Source of the DNA: a virus
IMG/VR virus record: IMGVR_UViG_3300035034_000386
Location: 1 to 38,955 of that record
Strand: one strand, 5' to 3'
Length of the DNA stretch: 38,955 nt
Positions 32,072 through 38,747 of this stretch are shown piece after piece. Within the stretch, counting starts at the first letter, position 1. The number at the start of each line of letters is the position of its first letter. Both the position numbers and the translations under genes were made by a program. The notes under the pieces are model-generated. The model did not search any database. It was not told where the DNA came from and saw only the letters and a list, made by a program, of their open reading frames with translations.

Positions 32072-32487
32072 ACAATGACAAAAAACTAACAGAAAACTTT
32101 ATGCTTGGTGAGTTCTTAGAATCAATATTCTTTGACAATGCAGAACAAGAAAGAGTAATTGAAATGTATGAAAACAGCGAAAGCCTAAAGTATAGTTTGC
32201 AGAAACTTGCAAATCAATTACAGATATTACGAAATGAATTAGGCGTACCGGTAAGCATTAACATTGCATTTAGACCGGTATTCTATGAGCTTTCCAAAGG
32301 TCGTGACGGAGGATCACAGCATACACTTTGCAAGGCTGCTGATATTACAGCACAAGGATGTAAGCCTAAGTATGTGACTGCTAAGATTGAACAGCTTATA
32401 AGTAGCGGGGATATGCTACAAGGTGGTCTAAGTGCTTATTCTACATTCACACATTATGACATTAGGAAGACAAGAGCAAGATGGTAA
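32068..32487 (+). CDS. Endolysin, peptidase M15-like, 139 aa
   Basis: The C-terminal half carries the zinc-peptidase signature of the M15 (D-Ala-D-Ala carboxypeptidase/VanY-like) group: INIAFRPVFYE (about 68-78), SQHTLCKAADI (about 89-99, giving His and Asp ligands) and STFTHYDIRKTRARW at the C-terminus (second His). It would cleave peptide cross-links in host peptidoglycan for lysis. No signal peptide is seen, so it needs a holin. It is translationally coupled to the membrane protein upstream. Confidence 0.85.
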   Translation: MNNDKKLTENFMLGEFLESIFFDNAEQERVIEMYENSESLKYSLQKLANQLQILRNELGVPVSINIAFRPVFYELSKGRDGGSQHTLCKAADITAQGCKPKYVTAKIEQLISSGDMLQGGLSAYSTFTHYDIRKTRARW

Positions 32488-32507
32488 AATTAACTAAAAA
32501 ATAAAAC

Positions 32508-33416
32508 ATGAGTTTGAAAACGCAAGAAATACTAGTAACACAGCCAAGCAGAAACGTAACAATACTAAACCTTCCTGCTGGTGTAAAGAAAGTAAAATAC
32601 TTATTAATTAGTGACCTACACTGGGATAATCCAAAATGTGACAGGGTGTTACTTAAAGAACACCTAGATCAAGCCTTAAAAGAAAATGTAAAGGTATTCA
32701 TTAACGGTGATCTGTTTTGTCTTATGCAAGGTAAAGGCGATCCTAGACACTCTAAAGACGAAATATTACCAGAACATACAAACGCAAGGTATCTCGATAG
32801 TATTGTCAAGACAGGTGCTGAATGGTTTGCTCCTTATGCTGAAATTATAGAAATGGTAGGTTATGGAAACCATGAAACATCTGTTATTCGGCATCAAGAA
32901 ACTGATATACTAGAAAGATTTGTTGAGCGTATTAACACTATTGCCAACCCAAAAAGTAAAGTAAACTTAGGCGGATATGGCGGCTGGATTGTAACTAGAT
33001 TTCATCAGAAATTAAGCACAGGAAAAAAAGCAGCATCATACAGACACACAATTAAATACCATCATGGTTATGGTGGAGGTGGTCCAGTAACAAAGGGAAC
33101 AATACAGCATCAAAGAGAAGCTACAAAAATACAAGGTGCTGACGTTGTTTGGATGAGCCATGTACATGAAGATTATGAGTTGACCTACTCTTATGAGTAC
33201 CTAGACAACCTTGGAAACATTAACCACAAAGACATGCTAATGCTTAGAACTCCATCTTATAAAGAAGAGTATCAAGACGGCTTCGGGGGTTTTCATGTAG
33301 AGCGTGGAAGACCTATAAAGCCTTTAGGTGGTAGATGGTTAGAGCTTAGTTTAGAAACAGAATCTAAAACTAGAGCTAGATATATTAGACAATATACCTA
33401 TAAAACAAAGCAATGA
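32508..33416 (+). CDS. Calcineurin-like metallophosphoesterase, 302 aa
   Basis: All core motifs of the family are visible in order: SDLHWD (about 32-37), NGDLF (about 66-70), GNHET (about 122-126), KYHHGYGGG (about 185-193) and SHVHED (about 222-227). These coordinate a two-metal centre. Substrates in this superfamily include phosphoproteins, cyclic nucleotides and DNA ends; none can be chosen here. It is unusual that it sits inside the lysis cassette, between the endolysin and the spanin candidate (overlap ATGA at 33413-33416), so it is expressed late. Confidence 0.85.
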   Translation: MSLKTQEILVTQPSRNVTILNLPAGVKKVKYLLISDLHWDNPKCDRVLLKEHLDQALKENVKVFINGDLFCLMQGKGDPRHSKDEILPEHTNARYLDSIVKTGAEWFAPYAEIIEMVGYGNHETSVIRHQETDILERFVERINTIANPKSKVNLGGYGGWIVTRFHQKLSTGKKAASYRHTIKYHHGYGGGGPVTKGTIQHQREATKIQGADVVWMSHVHEDYELTYSYEYLDNLGNINHKDMLMLRTPSYKEEYQDGFGGFHVERGRPIKPLGGRWLELSLETESKTRARYIRQYTYKTKQ

Positions 33417-33826
33417 GAGTATTATTTATACTTTTCCTTCTTATAGGATGCAAAGCAAAAGAAACTACAGTAGAACGCACTAAAACAAGCGACACGCTAG
33501 TAACTAAGTCCTTTGAGTATGTGAGTAAGCCTATAGAAACAAAATACACCTTTTCGATAGAGTGCGATTCATTAGGTAATGTAAAAGAAATACAAACCTT
33601 TGAATCATCTGGCCTTAATTCTGCAAGCGTAAAACTAGAAAACAATCGGCTAGACCTCAGGCTTATTACAGGACAAAGTGAACGAAAAAGAGATTCTGTA
33701 GTAAGCATTTCAGATAGCAAAATAGATAATTCTAAAAAAACAGTAATCTATCTTACGCCTCTTTGGGTATGGCCAACAATTATTTTATTACTTTTAATCA
33801 TAGGTTTACTTATTAAGTTTAAATAA
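33413..33826 (+). CDS. Candidate unimolecular spanin (lipoprotein with C-terminal membrane anchor), 137 aa
   Basis: The N-terminus is a lipoprotein signal: MRVLFILFLLIGCK, with lipobox LIGC and the lipidated Cys at residue 13. The C-terminus is a single membrane segment (about 115-135, VWPTIILLLLIIGLLI) followed by KFK. A lipid anchor in the outer membrane at one end and an inner-membrane anchor at the other is the definition of a u-spanin, as in phage T1 gp11. The middle (about 20-110) is periplasmic and beta-rich. It would fuse inner and outer membranes at the end of lysis. It is the last gene before the late terminator. Confidence 0.75.
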   Translation: MRVLFILFLLIGCKAKETTVERTKTSDTLVTKSFEYVSKPIETKYTFSIECDSLGNVKEIQTFESSGLNSASVKLENNRLDLRLITGQSERKRDSVVSISDSKIDNSKKTVIYLTPLWVWPTIILLLLIIGLLIKFK

Positions 33827-33832
33827 AGTACT

Positions 33833-33840
33833 ATATTAGC
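33833..33840 (+). promoter_or_regulatory. TATATTAG box before the late terminator
   Basis: TATATTAG, preceded by AGTAC and followed by CA, resembles a -7 box with one change from TAnnTTTG. The same TATATTAGCA string recurs at 37400-37409. If used, it would give a transcript of about 55 nt ending at the terminator at 33871-33901. There is no TTTG box 19 nt upstream. Confidence 0.3.
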
Positions 33841-33870
33841 ATTTCATAGTTTTAGTTTTATTTTAGTTTC

Positions 33871-33901
33871 CCCCTCGCATGCAATGTAAGGGGGTTTTTT
33901 T
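33871..33901 (+). terminator. Strong intrinsic terminator ending the late region
   Basis: CCCCCT (33871-33876) pairs with AGGGGG (33890-33895), followed by six T (33896-33901). It lies 44 nt after the spanin stop and separates the late genes from early promoter P5. Confidence 0.85.
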
Positions 33902-33918
33902 ATGCCTTATTTATAAAG

Positions 33919-33965
33919 TTTAACATTTAATAAGTTTGCATATCTGTTTATTATGACTATATTTG
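33919..33965 (+). promoter_or_regulatory. Extended early promoter P5
   Basis: TTTAACA (33919-33925), nine bases, TTTG (33935-33938), nineteen bases, TATATTTG (33958-33965). It is the first promoter after the late terminator and drives the small genes from 33989 on. Confidence 0.8.
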
Positions 33966-33988
33966 TGTATAATTAAAACTTATAAATT

Positions 33989-34264
33989 ATGAAAACACAA
34001 CAAATTATATTGGGAGATTTTAAATATACAGGGATAAACGAAATAAATGTAGATTTAGTTATTACTAAATGGGGTCACTTATGGGGTATTTATCAATGGG
34101 ATAGTGAATACAGAATAATTAAAAGAAAGAGAAAAGACTCTCATATAACTTTAATAAAACTTGGAATAAGTAAAAAACAAGCATTAGAATTAATTAAAAG
34201 ATTAAACTTAAAACCATACTATGGAGGTTTTAGAAGTGCTACTACTTGGAAAACTAATCACTAA
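33989..34264 (+). CDS. Hypothetical protein, 91 aa
   Basis: A basic protein with a beta-like N-terminus (GDFKYTGINEINVDLVITKW) and a helical C-terminal segment (ISKKQALELIKRLNLKP). No family is recognised. It is the first gene after promoter P5, so it is probably among the earliest expressed. Small first-expressed phage proteins often act on host functions, but nothing in the sequence shows a target. Confidence 0.65.
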   Translation: MKTQQIILGDFKYTGINEINVDLVITKWGHLWGIYQWDSEYRIIKRKRKDSHITLIKLGISKKQALELIKRLNLKPYYGGFRSATTWKTNH

Positions 34265-34275
34265 AAAATAAAACC

Positions 34276-34467
34276 ATGAACTTCATTAAAGAACTACAAA
34301 CCGTATTGCTACTAGGACTAAAAACCAACGTAGACGCAGAATCAATTAACCTAGAAAACAAGCTTAAGGGAGACCCTAAGAGCATAACACTTAAGGAGCT
34401 AAGACAAATCTTCTATCATGCAGGTATTAAGTCGGTACAAATAGGAAATACAACTATAAATATATAA
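34276..34467 (+). CDS. Hypothetical small protein, 63 aa
   Basis: A small protein with a helical N-terminus (NFIKELQTVLLLGLKTNV) and a segment ITLKELRQIFYHAGIKSVQI that could be a helix-turn-helix-like pair. No family is recognised. It is two bases from the next start, in the P5 operon. Confidence 0.6.
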   Translation: MNFIKELQTVLLLGLKTNVDAESINLENKLKGDPKSITLKELRQIFYHAGIKSVQIGNTTINI

Positions 34468-34469
34468 CT

Positions 34470-34718
34470 ATGAAAACTAAAACTAAAGAAGTAGTAATAA
34501 AGAGCATTGACTACAAAACAATATACGGTCAATCGAGCGACAATAATGTGTATTACGTTTACGAAATCGAAACAAATCAAGCACTAGACCTAAATGCAAT
34601 AGATTCTGTAATTACACAAACAACAAATCTTCCTACATCATTTACGGAATTTATGGAGGTAAACAATCTAAGTCAGGAGCAAACATTGGAAATCTTAAAT
34701 AACTACAAAAAACAATAG
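34470..34718 (+). CDS. Hypothetical protein, 82 aa
   Basis: A soluble protein with an N-terminal beta-like half (EVVIKSIDYKTIYGQSSDN) and a helical C-terminal half (FTEFMEVNNLSQEQTLEILN). No family is recognised. It lies in the P5 operon, one base from the next ATG. Confidence 0.6.
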   Translation: MKTKTKEVVIKSIDYKTIYGQSSDNNVYYVYEIETNQALDLNAIDSVITQTTNLPTSFTEFMEVNNLSQEQTLEILNNYKKQ

Positions 34719-34719
34719 C

Positions 34720-34965
34720 ATGGAAGTAATAAGAGAAAAGATCAACGTACAACTTATTTTTGAGACGTACAAAGTAAAAATGAACGACCCCAATATAAAG
34801 TACGGCTGGTTTTGCATACATGTATTAGGCACGTCAGTAACGCTTGTTAACGGCTGGAAAAATTCTACGCATACAATGAGCAGCCACAAGAAGGCAAAGG
34901 TCTTAAGGCTTACTGGATTGTTGCCAGACCAATATGTTAATATAGTTACTCTTAATATCGCTTAA
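34720..34965 (+). CDS. Hypothetical protein, 81 aa
   Basis: A basic protein with aromatic-rich segments (KYGWFCIHVLGTSVTLVNGW) and a SSHKKAKVLRLTGLLPDQY motif. No family is recognised. It is the last gene of the P5 unit; promoter P6 starts 3 nt after its stop. Confidence 0.6.
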   Translation: MEVIREKINVQLIFETYKVKMNDPNIKYGWFCIHVLGTSVTLVNGWKNSTHTMSSHKKAKVLRLTGLLPDQYVNIVTLNIA

Positions 34966-34967
34966 TA

Positions 34968-35014
34968 TTTAACGTTTATAATGTTTGTTTATCCGTTTGT
35001 TACTTGTATATTTA
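34968..35014 (+). promoter_or_regulatory. Extended early promoter P6
   Basis: TTTAACG (34968-34974), nine bases, TTTG (34984-34987), nineteen bases, TATATTTA (35007-35014). It drives the ParB-like gene at 35037 and the recombination genes after it. Confidence 0.8.
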
Positions 35015-35036
35015 CATATAATTAAAATATAAAACT

Positions 35037-35366
35037 ATGACAATCTTAAATTACAATCAAGTAGAAACAATAGAAGCAGACGATTCAATGGCCGACGACT
35101 ATAGTCACCACATAGAAAATGCTCTTAACAGAGGTTTTGACTCAAACTACCCTATTATATTAGATCAAGACGGATGTATTTTAGATGGAAACCACAGATA
35201 TATTGCTTTTCAAAAAGAAGATAGACTAGATGAATTAGTTTTCATAGTAGTTAATTTTAACGACTTTATAGTTGCAAAAGGAAAAGAAATAAAAAACGGA
35301 ACAAATGACGAGTTTCTATATAATGATGATTATTTCTATGACATAATGAAATCAATAGCACAATAA
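35037..35366 (+). CDS. ParB/Srx-like protein, 109 aa
   Basis: Residues about 38-62 (NYPIILDQDGCILDGNHRYI) match the ParB/sulfiredoxin-fold motif with the characteristic ILDGNHR turn. This is a minimal version without the helix-turn-helix or partner-binding parts of true ParB. The motif binds and can hydrolyse nucleotides in several relatives. Its role in the phage is unknown. The C-terminus is acidic and tyrosine-rich. It is the first gene after P6. Confidence 0.7.
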   Translation: MTILNYNQVETIEADDSMADDYSHHIENALNRGFDSNYPIILDQDGCILDGNHRYIAFQKEDRLDELVFIVVNFNDFIVAKGKEIKNGTNDEFLYNDDYFYDIMKSIAQ

Positions 35367-35378
35367 AACCAAATAATC

Positions 35379-35498
35379 ATGGGATGGACAAATCCAGAAG
35401 AAGATCAAGACTTAGAAAAGAGATGCGCATTTTGTGGCGAAGAGTGCGAAAGAACTTACTGCGATAGTAACTGTGCAGAAGCAGATTTAAACGATTAA
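35379..35498 (+). CDS. Small zinc-binding protein, 39 aa
   Basis: An acidic N-terminus (GWTNPEEDQDLEKR) is followed by five closely spaced cysteines in CAFCGEECERTYCDSNC, with C-x2-C first and C-x3-C last. That is a probable single zinc site. Its function is unknown. It lies between the ParB-like and annealing-protein genes with short gaps on either side, so it belongs to the P6 operon. Confidence 0.6.
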   Translation: MGWTNPEEDQDLEKRCAFCGEECERTYCDSNCAEADLND

Positions 35499-35513
35499 TA
35501 AAACCTAGAAACT

Positions 35514-36161
35514 ATGAAAGAAAAACAAAACGACTTAGCTTTAATTGATTCTAAAGATTTAAGCTTAGTAGAGCACAATAGCCTTAACGCTAATCAACTT
35601 AAAACACTACTTAGAAAAACACCTAGTAAATACATTAAAACCAGACCAGCTAAAGGAGGTGGAAAGTGGGAATATGTTACAGGAGGTTATGTAAAGAAAT
35701 GTCTTAACCTAATGTTTGGTTGGGACTGGGATTTTGAAATAATAGATGAAAAAATCCTAATAGACGCTAAAGAAGTTGTGGTAAAAGGAAAGTTAACCTG
35801 TAGATCAAACGGAAAAACCATTGTTAAAATGCAATTTGGTAATAAAGATATTATGTTTCGCAAAGGTACTGATATTCCTTTAAGCGTAGGTAATGACTTA
35901 AAAGCAGCCTCAACCGATGCACTAAAGAAATGTGCTTCAGAAATAGGAATAGCAGCAGACATCTACAACAAGGAAGATTTTAGAGAAATTAAAGTAAACA
36001 CAGAAGATTACACAATAGACAGATTAAAAGAATTATTTTATAATTTAAGTGATGAGGTCATAGCACCTGATGACGCTTTAAACATCGAAAGAATTATAGA
36101 CCAAAAAGATAGCTCATGTTATCAAAAAGCAATCACATTAATTTTAAATTCAAAAAAATGA
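35514..36161 (+). CDS. Rad52-like single-strand annealing protein, 215 aa
   Basis: The core matches the Rad52/Rad22-type phage annealing proteins. WEYVTGGYVKKCLNLMFGWD (about 50-69) corresponds to the start of the fold, followed by the VKGKLTCRS strand. The conserved helix SVGNDLKAASTDALKKCASE lies at about 123-142, followed by IGIAADIY. The protein would coat single-stranded DNA made by the nuclease encoded next (overlap ATGA at 36158-36161) and anneal complementary strands. The C-terminal 60 residues are acidic and may contact SSB or nuclease. Confidence 0.8.
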   Translation: MKEKQNDLALIDSKDLSLVEHNSLNANQLKTLLRKTPSKYIKTRPAKGGGKWEYVTGGYVKKCLNLMFGWDWDFEIIDEKILIDAKEVVVKGKLTCRSNGKTIVKMQFGNKDIMFRKGTDIPLSVGNDLKAASTDALKKCASEIGIAADIYNKEDFREIKVNTEDYTIDRLKELFYNLSDEVIAPDDALNIERIIDQKDSSCYQKAITLILNSKK

Positions 36162-36865
36162 GCAGAGTAGGAAATTTTAGTAGTTCTGGAATATATAAAT
36201 TAATGGGGAAAGGTCGTGGAAATTGGACTTTAGAAAACACAGGACAAGCCTTTGAAACTTATGTAAAAGAAAAGAAGTGGGAAAGAAAGCTCAACAGACC
36301 TCTAAGCAAGTCCGTAACAGCTCGCCCTACATCTTGGGGAACATTAGTAGAGGAACAATGTTTTAACGCCTTAGATTTAAAATATAGCCTTGTTTCAAAA
36401 GATAGGTATAAGCATAAAACTTATTCAGACTATTGGACTGGTATGCCTGATTTAATAACTGATACTATCGTAGGGGATATAAAATGCCCTTGGACTTTAG
36501 AAAGCTTTACTACGCTAATTGAAAGTATGGATTCGGTTGAAGAGCTTAAAAAGAATCATGCAAACTATTATTGGCAGTTAGTATCTAATTCTATTCTTTG
36601 CGAAAGAAACACAGCAGTTTTATTTGTTTACGTACCATATCAAAAAGACTTAGATAAGATAAGAAGATTAAGCGAAACTAGAATTGAAGGTTTACAGAAT
36701 CAATACGCCTTTATTAATTGGGCAAACGATGATGAACTTCCGCACCTTCCAAATGACTGTGAAGTAAACGACATTCAATCAATAGAATTTGAAGTACCAA
36801 AAGAAGACAAAGAATTACTTACTCAAAGAGTAGAATTAGCAATACAAATATTAAACAATAAATAA
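36158..36865 (+). CDS. YqaJ/lambda-exonuclease-like PD-(D/E)XK nuclease, 235 aa
   Basis: The start at 36158 in the ATGA overlap is used; in-frame starts further up lie inside the previous gene. Catalytic landmarks are WGTLVEEQCF (Glu, about residue 66), WTGMPDLITDTIVGDIKCPW (the GxPD and DIK motifs, Asp at about 98 and 108, Lys at 110) and YYWQLVSN (Gln, about 140). This is the 5'-3' exonuclease type that pairs with annealing proteins. The gene pair is the phage's recombination module. Confidence 0.85.
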   Translation: MSRVGNFSSSGIYKLMGKGRGNWTLENTGQAFETYVKEKKWERKLNRPLSKSVTARPTSWGTLVEEQCFNALDLKYSLVSKDRYKHKTYSDYWTGMPDLITDTIVGDIKCPWTLESFTTLIESMDSVEELKKNHANYYWQLVSNSILCERNTAVLFVYVPYQKDLDKIRRLSETRIEGLQNQYAFINWANDDELPHLPNDCEVNDIQSIEFEVPKEDKELLTQRVELAIQILNNK

Positions 36866-36870
36866 ACATT

Positions 36871-37047
36871 ATGAAAAAACTAAATGAAGAAAATCAAAAA
36901 GAATTTAATAATTTAGTAAATCAAATTGGGAAAACATTAATAAGCACTATGAATGCTTTAGGAATACCAAATTATATAAGTGCAACTTACACTTATAACA
37001 ATGAGAAATATACTTTAAATTTCAAAAAAGAATCAGAAAACAAATAA
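36871..37047 (+). CDS. Hypothetical small protein, 58 aa
   Basis: A lysine- and asparagine-rich small protein with a helical N-terminal half and a tyrosine-rich ISATYTYNNEKYTLNF strand-like end. No family is recognised. It lies 5 nt after the nuclease stop and 5 nt before the SSB-like gene, with CATTATG start contexts shared by these neighbours. Confidence 0.6.
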   Translation: MKKLNEENQKEFNNLVNQIGKTLISTMNALGIPNYISATYTYNNEKYTLNFKKESENK

Positions 37048-37052
37048 ACATT

Positions 37053-37385
37053 ATGGCAACAATTAAAGGAAAGTTAAAGATCAAAGGCGAAACAAAAGAG
37101 TTTGGCAACAACGGATTCACAAAGCGTGAGATTGTGATTGAAACAGTAGAGACTTATCCTCAGTCAATCTTAATCGAGTTCATAAAAGATAAGTGCTCGC
37201 TTATAGATGGTCACAATATAGGGGATGAGTTAGAAGTATCTATTAATATACAAGGTAGAGAATGGATAAGCCCACAAGGAGAGACAAAGTATTTCAACAG
37301 CTTACAAGGTTGGAAGATTGCAGGCGTTGCAAAGGCAGAAGAAACTTTTAATATTGATTATGATGATGATGGAGTTCCGTTTTAA
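37053..37385 (+). CDS. DUF3127 single-stranded-DNA-binding-like protein, 110 aa
   Basis: The segments FTKREIVIETVETYPQSILI, KCSLIDGHNIGDELEVSINI and GREWISPQGETKYFNSLQGW fit DUF3127, an OB-fold family common in Bacteroidetes. The C-terminus NIDYDDDGVPF is an SSB-type acidic tip, which in bacterial SSB recruits repair and replication partners. It most likely serves as the phage SSB, working with the annealing protein and nuclease just upstream. Confidence 0.85.
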   Translation: MATIKGKLKIKGETKEFGNNGFTKREIVIETVETYPQSILIEFIKDKCSLIDGHNIGDELEVSINIQGREWISPQGETKYFNSLQGWKIAGVAKAEETFNIDYDDDGVPF

Positions 37386-37399
37386 CCAATTAAAAGTAG

Positions 37400-37507
37400 T
37401 ATATTAGCAGTTCAGTTGCAGCCTATCAAGTTCAGCAACTTAAAAAAATAGTAAAACCGTTTTGGATCTCCTGAGTTGATAGGCAGGGATTCAAAGCGGT
37501 TTTTTTA
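37400..37507 (+). ncRNA. Two-hairpin RNA element with complementary loops and terminator
   Basis: After a TATATTAG box (37400-37407), hairpin 1 is AGTTGC (37414-37419) with GCAACT (37435-37440). Its loop contains CCTATCAA (37422-37429). Hairpin 2 pairs 37453-37468 with 37488-37503 (two G-U pairs) and CCTG (37470-37473) with CAGG (37484-37487), and ends in seven T (37500-37506). Its 10-nt loop contains TTGATAGG (37476-37483), the exact complement of loop 1. A loop-loop interaction or a switch between alternative folds is possible. It lies directly upstream of the 37521 gene, so it could be an attenuator or a small terminated RNA. Confidence 0.65.
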
Positions 37508-37520
37508 TACAATAAATATT

Positions 37521-37724
37521 ATGAGTACAACATTTGGAATTAGAATACCTACAACTGGCGAGGTTATAGAAGTGGCTTATAGAACACATTATATAAGATG
37601 GGAAAATCCATTAGCGCATTTACTACCTGATGAAACAAAGGTAGAGCCATTAGATAATTCACATCAAGGAATTTTTACTATTGGAGATATTAAAAAAGCA
37701 ATAGATATAAATACACTTAAGTAA
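37521..37724 (+). CDS. Hypothetical protein upstream of the replication initiator, 67 aa
   Basis: The ATG at 37521 (context AAATATTATG) is used. An in-frame TTG at 37476 is rejected because it lies in the loop of the terminator hairpin. The product is a small soluble protein (STTFGIRIPTTGEVIEVAYR, then IFTIGDIKKAIDINTLK). No family is recognised. Its stop overlaps the initiator start (TAATG at 37722-37726), so it is co-translated with it and shares whatever control the upstream RNA element exerts. Confidence 0.65.
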   Translation: MSTTFGIRIPTTGEVIEVAYRTHYIRWENPLAHLLPDETKVEPLDNSHQGIFTIGDIKKAIDINTLK

Positions 37725-38458
37725 TGGGAAAGCTAAGAATTAAAACAGAGTTTGCACAGACACCTAATAAGCTTCTTAAGAACAAAGAAGTAAGTCTTAA
37801 GGCAAAAGGACTATACGCATTTATTCAGTCTAAGAGTAACGGTTGGGAGTTTTCAGCACAAAGAATATCAATGGAACTTAAAGAAGGCTTACATTCTATT
37901 AATAGCACCTTACAAGAGCTAGAAGAAAGTAAGTATTTGCAGCGTCACAAATACCAGAACAATAAAGGGCATTGGAAAATAGACTACGAATTGCATATTG
38001 AGCCTTATATGAAAACCCTATGTACGGAAACCCATACACAGGAAAACCCTTCATCGGATAATCCTGTTATAGGAAAACACCCAAACAAAGAAAGAAAGAA
38101 TTTAGAAAGAAAGAATATACTAAATAAAGAGAAAGAAACAATAAAGGGTGTTTTTGATTTTTACAATTTAGAAAAAGGAAAATTACCTGAAGCACTAAAA
38201 TTAAACAAGGCAAGAGGAAAGTTAATAAAATGCAGATTAGAAGAATACGACTTAAAAACTTTAGAGGATGTAATATTAAAAGCTCGAGACAATAAATTTA
38301 TAAATGGAACTAAAACAGATTTTAGAGGCTCAATAGACTGGATATTTAACAAAGCGAATTTCTTAAAAATCCTTGAGGGAAACTACGAGAATGAAAAGAT
38401 TAACTTTGGTAAAGAGAAGCCAGCGTTCAAACTTAAAACTAACAGACCAACACAATAG
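37724..38458 (+). CDS. Phage replication initiator, DnaD-like, 244 aa
   Basis: Residues about 1-90 form a winged-helix-like domain (FAQTPNKLLKNKEVSLKAKG, then GWEFSAQRISMELKEGLHSI) typical of phage replication organisers. A charged linker rich in Lys/Glu/Asn follows (about 110-145). Residues about 146-235 form the conserved phage C-terminal DnaD-like domain (FRGSIDWIFNKANFLKILEG). The protein would open the phage origin and recruit the DnaC-like loader at 436-1347. The last codons (KLKTNRPT) recur in the small gene at 38622. Confidence 0.8.
   Translation: MGKLRIKTEFAQTPNKLLKNKEVSLKAKGLYAFIQSKSNGWEFSAQRISMELKEGLHSINSTLQELEESKYLQRHKYQNNKGHWKIDYELHIEPYMKTLCTETHTQENPSSDNPVIGKHPNKERKNLERKNILNKEKETIKGVFDFYNLEKGKLPEALKLNKARGKLIKCRLEEYDLKTLEDVILKARDNKFINGTKTDFRGSIDWIFNKANFLKILEGNYENEKINFGKEKPAFKLKTNRPTQ
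38428..38451 (+). repeat. 24-bp repeat, copy 1 (end of initiator gene)
   Basis: These 24 bases match 38711-38734 exactly. In both places they are read in the same frame and give KLKTNRPT near a stop codon. Confidence 0.85.
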
Positions 38459-38463
38459 AAATT

Positions 38464-38616
38464 ATGAATAAAACAAAAACTATGGACTATAACAATATTA
38501 TATTAACTCAAGAAGCAACCGATAATTTAAAAGACATGCTTAAATTTAAAGCAGATAATTTAAGTCTTTATACTTTAAAGTTAATAGAAACTTATCAAGA
38601 TAAAATTAAAATATAA
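38464..38616 (+). CDS. Hypothetical small protein, 50 aa
   Basis: A helical small protein (LTQEATDNLKDMLKFKADNL) without a recognised family. Two in-frame ATGs are possible: 38464, used here, and 38482. The second has the more typical AAAAACTATG context of this genome, which would shorten the protein by six residues. Confidence 0.5.
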   Translation: MNKTKTMDYNNIILTQEATDNLKDMLKFKADNLSLYTLKLIETYQDKIKI

Positions 38617-38621
38617 ACAGT

Positions 38622-38738
38622 ATGGCAAGGTTAAAAAATTACATGTACTCAATAAATAAAACTACTATAGGATTTAAATGGTGTTGGATTCTTTACTATA
38701 AAATAAGTTACAAACTTAAAACTAACAGACCAACTTAA
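38622..38738 (+). CDS. Small protein ending in the initiator's C-terminal octapeptide, 38 aa
   Basis: An aromatic-rich, basic peptide (GFKWCWILYYKISYKLKT in its second half) whose last eight residues, KLKTNRPT, equal those near the end of the replication initiator, encoded by an exact 24-bp DNA repeat in the same frame. No family is recognised. It may be a remnant of a partial duplication or a short real gene. The start has a plain ACAGTATG context. Confidence 0.4.
   Translation: MARLKNYMYSINKTTIGFKWCWILYYKISYKLKTNRPT
38711..38734 (+). repeat. 24-bp repeat, copy 2 (end of the 38622 gene)
   Basis: Exact copy of 38428-38451, in the same reading frame relative to its host gene. Confidence 0.85.
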
Positions 38739-38747
38739 AACTAAATT

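Noticed and set aside
37476-37520. Longer version of the 37521 gene starting at TTG 37476
   Set aside because: That start lies in the loop of a terminator hairpin and the added residues look non-coding; the ATG at 37521 has the usual start context.
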